Assembly: GCF_030718845.1 (NCBI RefSeq)
Contig: NZ_CP132191.1
Location: forward strand, 682,001-746,000
DNA: 64,000 nt
Reading direction: 5' to 3'
Origin: Mycoplasma seminis
Lineage (GTDB): Bacteria; Bacillota_I; Bacilli_A; Mycoplasmatales; Metamycoplasmataceae
Positions within the stretch are counted from its first letter, which is position 1. Every line of letters begins with the position of its first letter. Shown here one piece after another: positions 11,450-19,933 of the stretch. The position numbers were made by a program, and so were the translations under genes. Under the pieces are notes generated by a model, which saw only the letters and a program-made list of their open reading frames with translations, had not been told where the DNA came from and ran no database searches.

Positions 11450-12484
11450 CTAAAACCCCTCTTTTTCGGTTGGTTTTAACTCTTTGATTATTCTTTTGAG
11501 TCTTTCATTTTCGAGTTTTAAGGCTTCGTTTTTGAGTCTTATTGCTTCAAGTTCGTTGAGTTGCATTTTTTCGTTAATGATTGCGGAGTCTTTAAAATCA
11601 CGCAGTGCATTAACTTCTTTTTTTAACTCTTCAATACTCTTTTGCTTTAGTCTTTTCTCGTCGCTTGCTCTTTCTACATAGCGAACAAGAGTCTCTTCAC
11701 TTGGAAGAATGTATGAATTAATTAATGTCGTGGTGTCTTTGTGCCCTGTTGATTTTTGGATTGAAACAATATCATAACCCGCTTCATGTTGGTTTGTGAT
11801 TCAAGTTCTTCTAAATGTATGAAATGTAATATCTGCTTTTTTTCATTCTGGAAATTCATCTTTTAATTGCTTGAATAGTTTTTTCATTTCATAAGTCAAA
11901 ACATTTAAATTTGAGAATGTCTTTGGATTATTTTTAATTACATTATTATATTCTTCTCACTCGGTAGGTTTAAGGATGTAGGCTCTAGCATTATTCTTTT
12001 TAAATGCAGCCATAATTGTGTAGTGTAGTCCGTCTCCTCTTTGTTTGAATTCTTTTGGTTGAGATAATACCGCCATAGCTTCAGCGATACGGCATCCGTT
12101 GTTTAATAGAAAAGTAGCAAGGGTTGCAATTCCTTTTGAGTTATCGTAGGTTTTAAGATAATGTTTAATTCTTTCAACTTCTACAGTGTTTCAAATGAAA
12201 CGGGCTTTTTGTGGTATTTTGATTTTAGGAAATTCATATTCTAATAAATCAACTCTTTTGAGTTTTTTTGCTATATAAGTAATATATTTTTTTAAGATTG
12301 TGATTCTTGTTCTTGTTGTTCTGGGCTCTAGAGTTTTCTCTCACATTTTTATAACTTTCTCAATTTGCTCAATTGAGATTTCGTCTCCAAATGTTTTAAT
12401 AACTTGAGCGACGTGCGCTCTTGTTCCTTGGTTTGAAAATTTTTCTAAATAAATTTCTTTAAGTTGTTCAATATTTTGTTGCAT
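11450..12484 (-). CDS. int: Phage integrase, tyrosine recombinase family
   Basis: The product is 344 aa after reading several TGA as Trp. The core-binding domain lies in residues 1-90. The catalytic domain shows NNGCRIAEAMAV (first catalytic Arg), TFHTFRRTWIT (His-x-x-Arg) and STGHKDTTTLINSYI (Gly-His, then the nucleophilic Tyr). The C-terminal 60 residues form a long Lys/Glu coiled coil (about residues 275-340), an unusual tail. Start ATG 12484 follows AAAGGAGAAATAT. It heads a leftward five-gene operon and should insert and excise this prophage. Confidence 0.9.
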
Positions 12485-12489
12485 ATATT

Positions 12490-12503
12490 TCTCCTTTAGG
12501 AGA
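12490..12503 (-). promoter_or_regulatory. Hairpin covering the integrase Shine-Dalgarno
   Basis: On the minus strand TCTCC-TAAA-GGAGA forms a perfect 5-bp stem whose right arm is the Shine-Dalgarno of the integrase gene, six bases before ATG 12484. If the hairpin forms, ribosome access would be lowered. Seen in sequence; function inferred. Confidence 0.45.
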
Positions 12504-12547
12504 CCACAACTTTTTTGTGAATTTGTTTGGTATCTCGTAATTTTATA

Positions 12548-12670
12548 TATAATAATTACAGAGATGCACAACAGGGTTCTACATATGGTTGTGTGTCTCT
12601 CTTTTATTTTATTAAAGTCAAACGAGAAAATTAAAAAGGGATCAGCAAAGTGCTAACCCCTATTTTTTTA
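12548..12670 (+). ncRNA. Candidate small RNA divergent from the integrase operon
   Basis: A -10 box TATAAT (12548-12553) would start a transcript near 12560, exactly at the base of a 13-bp stem (12560-12572 with 12588-12600) with a 15-nt loop. Two of the pairs are G-U only if the + strand is transcribed. A second hairpin (AGGG..AGCA/TGCT..CCCT, 12637-12661) followed by seven T would terminate it at about 12668. No ORF with an RBS lies inside. It could also be a leader or attenuator. Confidence 0.4.
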
Positions 12671-12743
12671 TTATAAAATGAAAAGATTACTTTTTACTAT
12701 TTTAAGAAAACAATCAATGTTGGTTGGTAATAGTAATCATTAT

Positions 12744-12790
12744 CAGTTTAAACAAGGGGTTCTACTTCTTGTTTGACTAATAATAGTATA
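12744..12790 (+). other. Hairpin with loop shared with the 12,560 hairpin
   Basis: AAACAAG (12751-12757) pairs with CTTGTTT (12769-12775), with looser pairing outside. The loop carries GGGTTCTACTT. The same GGGTTCTAC string forms the loop of the stronger stem at 12560-12600, although the stems differ in sequence. An unrelated stem with a kept loop suggests a protein- or RNA-binding element. Confidence 0.4.
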
Positions 12791-12927
12791 TCACTATTTT
12801 GCAAGGAATATAAAAATATTTTTTCAGAAAATTAATAATACGCCCATAAAGAATGAAGTTATTTTAGTTAAATGCAAAGTTCTAAAGTTGGTGGAGGTTG
12901 GTGCTGCCTCCACTAATATTCTAGCAC

Positions 12928-12966
12928 ATTAAATTTATATATTTAGAATAAATATATAAATTTAAT
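12928..12966. repeat. Perfect 18-bp inverted repeat
   Basis: Arms 12928-12945 and 12949-12966 are perfectly complementary around the 3-nt loop GAA. The arms are pure A/T. The repeat lies immediately upstream of a TATAAT box at 12969-12974, so it could be an operator or the terminator of upstream transcription. Confidence 0.7.
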
Positions 12967-12968
12967 GG

Positions 12969-13109
12969 TATAATTATTATGAATAACAAAGTTATTCCAT
13001 TATTTATTAAACTAAATCCAATCGTACAAATAAATATAGACAATTAACAAGTAGAAAATTTTTGCAATTTGTGTAATATCTTGCCGTCGTGTCGGTGAGA
13101 TATTTTTTT
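12969..13109 (+). ncRNA. Candidate short transcription unit with strong terminator
   Basis: TATAAT (12969-12974) is followed at the expected start (about 12981) by a small inverted repeat GAATAAC-AAA-GTTATTC. The unit ends in a clear rho-independent terminator: AATATCT (13075-13081) pairs with AGATATT (13098-13104), with an inner CCG/CGG stem and a run of seven T. The only ORF (ATG 12980, 22 codons) has no RBS. A small RNA of about 130 nt is the simplest reading, though a decayed gene is possible. Confidence 0.35.
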
Positions 13110-13148
13110 ATTTTGGTTTTTAGCAAGGTATGTTATTATTGTATTAAT

Positions 13149-13247
13149 ATACTTAAATACATTTATATATTAAACAATATAAATGTATTTAAGTATTAGT
13201 ATATAAATAAACTTATATCCATGAAAGATATAAGTTTATTTATATAC
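13149..13247. repeat. Two adjacent long perfect palindromic hairpins
   Basis: The first hairpin has 20-bp perfect arms 13149-13168 and 13177-13196 (8-nt loop). The second has 21-bp perfect arms 13199-13219 and 13227-13247 (7-nt loop). They are two bases apart, have different sequences, and are almost pure A/T. Such exactness over 20 bp twice in a row is unlikely to be chance. Possible roles are a recombinase or replication-initiator site, or paired operators. Confidence 0.8.
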
Positions 13248-13310
13248 ATTATAAGAATGTTGAAAAGTTAAGGTTTTGTAGAATTTTAATTTTGAAGTTT
13301 TGAAAAGTAA

Positions 13311-13540
13311 TATAATAATAGTAGCTAAAAGCGTTTTATGTTCAACTATGAATAAGGTTCATAAATACTTAACCTTTAAACAAATAGTAATTAGAACACC
13401 CTTGTTTTAGTCCTTCGTCGCTGGTTGCTGACGACAAACCAGTCTCCTCAGTCCTAAAACTTCGGGTGTTATGTTGTTGCTAATTGCTTTTTGTGTTAAA
13501 TATTTCTAATTATTTACAGTTGAACATTTGGTGTTTTTAA
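13311..13540 (+). ncRNA. Structured RNA candidate with long nested stems
   Basis: A -10 box TATAAT (13311-13316) is followed by nested pairings: 13327-13335 with 13530-13538; 13338-13347 with 13518-13527 (10 bp, perfect); 13385-13393 with 13480-13488; 13395-13401 with 13464-13470; 13404-13410 with 13454-13460; and an apical stem 13421-13426 with 13437-13442. Side hairpin ATGAA/TTCAT is at 13348-13362. Several pairs are G-U on the + strand only, which points to a + transcript. The apical part is GC-rich for this genome. I found no RNase P, SRP or tmRNA signature. Confidence 0.5.
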
Positions 13541-13545
13541 ATCCA

Positions 13546-13583
13546 TTGATTTTCCAAGATATATATATATATATGGAAATCAA
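13546..13583. other. Hairpin with (AT)n loop after the structured RNA
   Basis: TTGATTTTCCA (13546-13556) pairs with TGGAAATCAA (13574-13583), with an AT dinucleotide run in the loop. It could be a transcription end for the preceding RNA, but it has no T tract. From here to 13,890 I see only AT-rich sequence and no supported gene. Confidence 0.35.
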
Positions 13584-13891
13584 CAACATTGTTCCACATT
13601 TTGACAAATGGGACTAAAAAATAGGGATAAAAAACAAATTTTTTTATTAGAAAAAATCAATTTTTATGCATAAATTAAAAAATTTTTTTCAAAAAATGAA
13701 AATAAATGAGCTTTTTTGCTCAATTTCAGCATTTTTTTACTATGAAAATTTTAAAAATTTTTACCATTGTTTCTTGCTCATAGACTTATAGAAAACACTA
13801 TTGCTACAAAAATTTTAAAATTTGTATTTTTGAGCAATAAATCCATCTTAATAAAATGCTAAATTTGTATATTAAAATCCACAAAAAGTAT

Positions 13892-13916
13892 CAAAAAACC
13901 AACTGCTTACAGTTGG
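13892..13916 (-). terminator. Terminator of the 710-aa surface protein gene
   Basis: On the minus strand CCAACTG-TAAG-CAGTTGG is followed by six T. It lies 7 bp past the stop codon. The paralogous 1965-aa gene ends with a similar hairpin (GCCAACT / AGTTGGC). Confidence 0.85.
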
Positions 13917-13922
13917 ATAAAA

Positions 13923-16055
13923 TTAATGTTTTTTAGCTTTAAAACACATCATGATAATTGCAGAAATAAATGTAAGAATTGAAACAATTGTTAGATAGAT
14001 TCATCAAATAATATTTGTGGTATTTTTTAAATCAGGAATATTTTTCAGCAATGCACTTTTTACCACTTCATCAAGATCTAAGTTTTTAAAATATCAAGTT
14101 AAATTACTAATTTCATTTGCTGATAATTTATCATTAATTAATCTAAAATAATCTTTTGAATCTAGTGCTAATTTTAAATTATTATAAGTTTCAGTATCAA
14201 TTCCATCACTGATTAATTTATTAAGTGATACTGTTGTTTGAATTTGATTTTTAGCTTCAATTCCTTCTACTAAAGCAATTAGATCGTTTCCGTCTTTAAT
14301 TAAATTAATTAATCTTTCTTCTTGAGATTTTTTAAGTTGTTGTAAAGAAGCAGCAGTTATATTTTGCATTTTAGCTAAATTTGCATTTTGAATTCCTTGT
14401 TGTAAAGCTGATTTTTTAGCAAGATAATTATCTTCAAATACACTAGCATCTTTATAAGTATTTAAAGCTGTTTCTAAGTTTAAAACACTATTAATTGTTT
14501 CAAACATATCAATGTAATCTTGAGGTTGTGAAATAACTTCATTTTCTTGTTTAATTACATTCTCTTGAATGATTTTAATATCATTTTGTGCTTTAGTTTT
14601 ATCTTCTCCATGAGCAAAAGAAGTTAAATTATTTACTATATCTCCTAAAGCATTATTTAAGTTTGAAGCACTTTGTAGCATACTACTTGCGTCCGCTGCA
14701 TTTGGTGCAGTTAATATATTATTTTGTAGCACTTCTTTTTCTTTGTTAGTTAAATTAGTAGTTGCATTTATAAAATTGCTTTGACCATCTAAACTTGATT
14801 TCAAACTTTGAAGTAATTGATTAATAACTGATTGATTAATTGTATTATTTTTATTTTCAAGAATGTTCTGTGTTGTATTTATAGCTGTAGAAAATTTATC
14901 TTTAGCACTTGCAGAAGCACATAAATAATCAATTGTAGTTAGTTTTTCTTTAGCTTTAGGTAAGAAATATTTCATTTCTCCCATTGAAGAATTTAAAGCA
15001 GTTATTGCACTTTTATATTCCTTGTAATTAAGTGCCCTAGCACTACGTATGGTATCTTCTAAAATTCCATTTTTATTCCCTCAACCAGTTGGACCATAAA
15101 TGATTTCTTCTTTTTGAGATGGTGTTAAATTAGGTGCTTTTGCTTCAGTAAGTAAGTTTGCTAAATCTCGTTCATAATTACCAACATAAATTGTTGCCCC
15201 TAACCCAACTCAAGCTTCTTTTAAATCTCTAGTTAAATTAATGTAGAAAGCGTTTTGTACTGAAGGATTGTCAGCTACATAGTTTTGAATTTTATTAACC
15301 ATATTTTTAATTGATTGTTTACGAGTTGGAAATCCACATTTGTACTCAAAATCATTATTTGTAATTGCTTTTTTGACTCTTTCTAATTCAACTTTAAATA
15401 TTCCAATATTTTTATTGAGAGATTTTAATTCCTCAACGTTTTCTTCAAACCCTTTAGAGTTATACCAACTTAACAAAATATGTCTTTGAGCAAGTTCAGT
15501 TCTTCTTTCATTAGCAACAATTAAAGGAAATTGTTCGGCAAAATTAAGCAAAATATCTTGAGACTGGATTAATGATTTTAATCTTGCACTAACTTGTGTA
15601 TTTAATGTAGTTAATTTAGTAATAAAGTTACCTGCATCAGCAAATTTTAATACACCTATATTATCAATCATATTTTGAGCTTGAACTTGTTTTTCTAATG
15701 TTATTTGATACACTTCAGATTCTTTTACCATTTCATTAGTAATTTGGTTAAATTCAGTAGGAATATCTGGGCTAGTCGTTAAAATAATTTGCTCTATTAA
15801 TGGTGAAATTGTTGTAGCTATTTGATTAACTTCTGCTTGGCTTGTAGCTGTGTTTAAATATGCAATTAAAGCTTCTTTGTATTGGTTTGGTATATTAGCA
15901 ACATTAATTGAGTCTAAAAGTGGTTTTTTAGCTTGTTCTAAAGGATCGCTATTATTATTTTCATTATTTTGGGCTGATATTACACTAAGTGGAATTACTA
16001 AAGCATTAAGACTAGAGCCTAGTATTAAAGATTTTTTAAATAATTTTTTATTCAT
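13923..16055 (-). CDS. Cell-surface anchored helical protein with GA-like modules, 710 aa
   Basis: Two open segments in one frame join through TGA. Start ATG 16055 follows CAGGAGACATC. The N-terminus MNKKLFKKSLILGSSLNALV is a signal peptide without a lipobox Cys. The middle is almost all helix with GA-like (albumin-binding type) modules such as LTNKEKEVLQNNILTAPNAA. The C-terminus has one membrane span (WWIYLTIVSILTFISAII) and a short basic tail. It should be exported and anchored by its C-terminus, exposing a long helical rod for host-protein binding or adhesion. It is a shorter paralog of the 1965-aa protein upstream: start, GA region and anchor all match. Confidence 0.7.
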
Positions 16056-16328
16056 GATGTCTCCTGATTTTAAATTTTTTTGCAATCTATTTTCATTATA
16101 TAACTTTAATTAGCCTATAACATAGGGCTAAAACAAATTATCAGCAAAAAGTTTTTAAATTTTTTTCATTAAAAAATAATAAAACTATAGTTTTTTTAAT
16201 GAAAAATCCATTTTATCTAAGCATCTATTGAATATGAAAATTTACTCTTATATTTTTTTATTTTCTTCTAGTTTATTAATTCATTATTTTGCAAATATTT
16301 AGTATTCAGGAAAATACTTCCAGCATTA
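16009..16328. repeat. Left copy of 320-bp IS target duplication
   Basis: The 320 bp directly left of the IS1634-type element recur directly to its right (18198-18355 plus 19730-19891, also 320 bp once the inserted IS256-type element is removed). The copy covers the first 16 codons and the whole promoter region of the 710-aa gene. Long, variable target duplications are known for IS1634. Confidence 0.9.
16095..16207 (-). promoter_or_regulatory. Promoter region of the 710-aa gene with two inverted repeats
   Basis: On the minus strand TATAAT lies at 16100-16095, about 40 bases before ATG 16055. Just upstream TTAGCC and GGCTAA flank a 10-nt centre (about 16110-16131), overlapping the -35 area like an operator. 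Further upstream TTTTTCATTAAAAAA and its complement form a 15-bp inverted repeat (about 16163-16206). The whole region is duplicated beyond the IS. Confidence 0.5.
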
Positions 16329-16476
16329 CCTGAGTTTCGGAGTTTTAGTTCAAAAAATCTGTAAAAATTCAAATTAATTAAGATTCATATATCTACGATA
16401 TATGGATTTTTAATTTACTTCTAAAAAAGTCCTTTTATTTACTTGTATTACTTGTATAAAATGGTATAATATAGAC

Positions 16477-18124
16477 ATGAAAAATAAGTTTATAGTTATC
16501 AAACACAAAAGAAAAGATCACACATATATTTCTATTGCAACATCAAATGGTTATGGAAAAGGATATGGTAACCAAGTTGGTATTGGTAGATTAGAAAAAT
16601 TAGAAGAGCTATCATCAGATCCGATAAATGTAATAAAAAATGTTTGTGAAACATTATCAATTACTGATTCAAAAGAAAAAATCAAGCAAAGTATTATGTT
16701 TGCATTAAATTCTTCAAAACAGAAGTTTACAATGTAAACTATGGGATAAATATCCTTTATGATTTGATTAATAAATTTGAAATATTTGATGCACTCCCAA
16801 AAACAAGACATAAAGAGCTTAATAAAATTCTAAAATACACAATTGCAAGCAGAATAATTGATGCAAATAGTTATATTTCAATACATAAAAATAAGTATAA
16901 ATATGAAGATGCTCCAAACACTAGCAAAGATAGTTATTATGCCTTATTAAATCTTATCTATGATAATAAAGAAAACTTATTAAAAAGAATTAACGAAAAA
17001 GTTATTAAAAATACATCAAGAAAAGTTGAACTAGTTTTCTATGATTCAACAACTATGTATTTTGAAAGTTTTTCACGTTTAGGTCTTAGACATAGTGGTT
17101 ATTCAAAAGATGGAAAATTTAAAGAAGACCAAGTTGTTGTCGGTATGGCTACAGATGAAAATGGTATTCCCATTCATATCGAAACCTTTAAAGGAAATAC
17201 TGCAGATTCTAAAACTTTCATTCCTTTTGTATTAGAAATGAGCAAAATTTATGAAATAAAAAATGTAACAATAATTGCTGATAAAGGTATGTCTACATCA
17301 AGTAACATAAGATTTTTAGAACAAAAAGGGATAAATTACATAATTTCTTATCGTTTAAAATCGGGTGCAAAATCATTTAAAGATTTTGTTTTAGATGAAA
17401 GTAACTATGTAGGTAATGAAAACTTTAAACACAAAGAAGAAACAATTGTTTCTCTATACAATAAAAAACGTCCTAATGGAAAATTAAGACGTAGAATAGT
17501 TACATTTAGCAAAAAAGAGCTTTAAAAGATAAAGCTGATAGACAAAACTTAATTGATAATTTTAATAAATTGAAAAACAAAAATGGATTAGTTGAAACCG
17601 GTAAATTAACTGGTGGAAAGAAATACAAATTCTTCAAAAAAGTAGGTAAAGCTTTTTATGAATTAGACTATAAAAAGGTTCAAGAAGATAGTCAATTTGA
17701 CGGTTATTATATTTATGAAACTTCGAGAATGGATTTAACGTCTGAAGAAATTGTTGAAATTTATGCAAAACAATGACAAATTGAAGAAAACTTCAGAACA
17801 ATGAAATCATCATTACAAGTTAGACCTATGTATGTTTGAACAGATAAACATATTGAAGCACATATTTTATTATGTTTTATGTCTCTTGTTATCATGAAAT
17901 TTTTACTTTACTCAGTTAACAAAACTCTAAAAGATACTGGTGTAATCGATAGATTTTCAAATGAAAGAGTTATAAAAGCAATTAAATCAGCTGAAAAAGT
18001 TGTAAAAGTTGTTGATGGTCAAATAAAAGAAGAAATTTATATACGAAATACTCAAAATTCAGATTATATTTCTGATTTCGAAACAATACAAACAATATTT
18101 TCAGAAATTGTACAAGTAATTTAG
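16477..18124 (+). pseudogene. IS1634-type transposase, two frameshifts
   Basis: The product lies in three frames: 16477 to about 16720, then a -1 shift to about 17515, then another -1 shift to stop TAG 18122-18124. Each shift is healed by one extra A in an A run (A4 at 16716-16719; A6 at 17511-17516). DDE residues are visible: LVFYDSTTMYF (first Asp), NVTIIADKGMS (second Asp) and QIEENFRTMKSSLQ (Glu with the conserved Arg/Lys helix). Healed, it would be about 545 aa, normal for the family. Either inactive, or the A-run shifts are tolerated by slippage, or they are sequencing errors. Confidence 0.85.
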
Positions 18125-18131
18125 ACATAAA

Positions 18132-18170
18132 AAATACGAATAGCCCTATTTTTAAGGACTATTCGTTTTT
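18132..18170 (+). terminator. Terminator inside the IS1634-type element
   Basis: ACGAATAG pairs with CTATTCGT around a loop holding the T run; the stem is followed by six T. It lies just after the transposase stop and before the right inverted repeat. Confidence 0.75.
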
Positions 18171-18197
18171 TAAACCTTTAAAACTCCGAAACTCAGG

Positions 18198-18355
18198 AGA
18201 CTAGAGCCTAGTATTAAAGATTTTTTAAATAATTTTTTATTCATGATGTCTCCTGATTTTAAATTTTTTTGCAATCTATTTTCATTATATAACTTTAATT
18301 AGCCTATAACATAGGGCTAAAACAAATTATCAGCAAAAAGTTTTTAAATTTTTTT
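18198..18355. repeat. Right copy of the 320-bp duplication, first part
   Basis: Identical to 16009-16166. It carries the ATG and the first codons of the 710-aa surface gene on the minus strand, cut off by the IS, plus its TATAAT box. The rest of the copy is at 19730-19891, separated by the IS256-type element. Confidence 0.9.
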
Positions 18356-19721
18356 GGTAGTAGACCAAATGTTGTGTAATCACTCCAAATATTAAAAGGA
18401 GTGATTTTTGTTATGATTTTAGAGGAAAGAAACAAATTATTAAGAAATGAATTTTACAAATTAGGAGCTGATATGAGAGAATTATCATTTCTACTTAATG
18501 TTAATTACTTAGATGTTGCTAAGTTAATTGAAGAGAATTTAAAAGATGAAGTAGATGCTTATATTACTGAAATGAATAAATATGAATTAGTTGAAGGAAA
18601 AATTTATAGAAATGGATATTCTAAAAGAACCTTATACACATTGAATGGTAAACTACAAATAAATGTCCCAAGATTAAGAAATGCTTCAAATTTTTGTTCA
18701 CAAATATTAGCTAAATATAAAAGATGTGAGGAAGAATTTGAATTTCTAATCGCACATTTATTGCAACAATTTTTATCATATGAACAAACCATAGATTTAG
18801 TTGAGAAATTATTAGGTTTTAGAATAGGACATTCTATAATTGCGAGAGTTTCAAAAACTATTAAAAACAAATACGACAACGCTTATAGTTTTGACATAAA
18901 TAATGATATTTATGCATTATTTATTGATGCTTCATATCATAAAGTTTTTAAATGATATAACCCATTCACTGGTGAATATTTAAATTCTTTAGAAAATGTT
19001 GAGAATCCAAGGGATTTTGTCAAACAGAGCTCAAAAATAGCCTTATACACCGCTATAGCTATAGATAAAGAAGGTAAAAAACAAGTTTTATCAATAGAAA
19101 CCTCAGGTGTAGAAAGTACAGAAAATTGAACAAAATTCTTATCAGAATTAAAAAGAGAGGAATTAATGATCCTCAAGTTGTTGTTTGCGATGATTTTAGT
19201 GGAATTAATAATGTTATTAATTCAGTTTTTCCTTCATCTAAAATTCAAAAATGTGCATTTCATAAAATGACTAATGCGCTTATTACAATACCACAATCTA
19301 AAAGGTATGAAGTATCACAACTACTAAAACTAATATTTAAAGGTAAAAACAAAGATGAAGGTTATAAAAGATTTTTGGAATTTAAAAACAAATATAAAGA
19401 TAAATACAGAAAAGCTGTTGCAATTATTGAAAACTCACTTGACGAGATATTCACATTTTATGATTTTCCAATAGGAATCAGGAGATATATTTACACAAAC
19501 AATATTTGCGAAAATTTCCACTCAGCATTAAGAAAATATGTCAAGAAAAAAGCTCGCATCATAGTCCTAACTCCATCAAAATGTTGGCTATTGTTGCAAG
19601 CTTCAAAATAACTCGAACTTGAACAAGGAAAAGAATAATTTTCTAAGTTAAGTTCAGTATTATTATATATAATTTATTCAATTATAGTCCGATGTGATTA
19701 CACAAACTTTGGACTACTACC
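18356..19721 (+). mobile_element. IS256-type insertion sequence, 1366 bp
   Basis: The ends GGTAGTAGACCAAATGTTGT and the complement of the right end agree in about 25 of 28 positions (inverted repeats 18356-18383 and 19694-19721). An 8-bp target duplication ATTTTTTT flanks it (18348-18355, 19722-19729). It sits inside the right copy of the 320-bp duplication and is therefore the later insertion. Confidence 0.9.
18413..19646 (+). pseudogene. IS256-family transposase, two frameshifts
   Basis: Start ATG 18413 follows AAAAGGAG at a longer than usual distance. The first frame runs to about 19150, a -1 shift at an A5 run moves to the second, and a further -1 shift near 19580 (A4 run) gives the natural end at TAA 19644-19646. 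Family features: DIYALFIDASYHK (first Asp), VVVCDDFSGINNVI (second Asp) and the Cys-His region KIQKCAFHKM. NNICENFHSALRKYVKKK carries the catalytic Glu. Healed length is about 410 aa, typical of the family. Confidence 0.85.
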
Positions 19722-19729
19722 ATTTTTTT

Positions 19730-19891
19730 CATTAAAAAATAATAAAACTATAGTTTTTTTAATGAAAAATCCATTTTATCTAAGCATCTATTGAATATGA
19801 AAATTTACTCTTATATTTTTTTATTTTCTTCTAGTTTATTAATTCATTATTTTGCAAATATTTAGTATTCAGGAAAATACTTCCAGCATTA
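19730..19891. repeat. Right copy of the 320-bp duplication, second part
   Basis: Identical to 16167-16328. It ends at 19891, right where the 3' flank of the 1965-aa gene begins. This joins the old upstream region of the 710-aa gene to the end of the 1965-aa gene, showing that the two surface genes were originally tandem neighbours. Confidence 0.9.
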
Positions 19892-19904
19892 TGAATAAGC
19901 AATA

Positions 19905-19926
19905 AAAAGCCAACTTTACAGTTGGC
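19905..19926 (-). terminator. Terminator of the 1965-aa surface protein gene
   Basis: On the minus strand GCCAACT-GTAA-AGTTGGC is followed by TTTTTATT. It lies 8 bp past the stop codon at 19934-19936. Confidence 0.85.
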
Positions 19927-19933
19927 GAAAATC

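Larger units (their letters stand above)
16329..18197 (+). mobile_element. IS1634-type insertion sequence, 1869 bp
   Basis: Terminal inverted repeats CCTGAGTTTCGGAGTTTT (16329-16346) and its exact complement (18180-18197) bound one DDE transposase gene and its terminator. Direct 320-bp duplications flank it. Sequence type, length and the very long target duplication all fit the IS1634 group of the IS4-like transposases known from mycoplasmas. Confidence 0.9.

Noticed and set aside
12980-13048. 22-codon ORF after the TATAAT at 12969
   Set aside because: No RBS, and its start overlaps a small inverted repeat; a non-coding transcript is simpler.
13311-13540. RNase P, SRP or tmRNA for the structured RNA
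   Set aside because: The GAGGAAAGTCC-type, GGAAGCAGC-type and tRNA-like ends expected for these were not found on either strand.
16477-18124. Programmed frameshifting as a firm explanation for the IS1634-type transposase
   Set aside because: The slip sites are not standard heptamers (the A site does not re-pair), and the family normally has one frame; kept only as an alternative.
18198-18243. Start of another surface gene on the minus strand
   Set aside because: It is the duplicated first 16 codons of the 710-aa gene in the IS target duplication and runs into the IS end.
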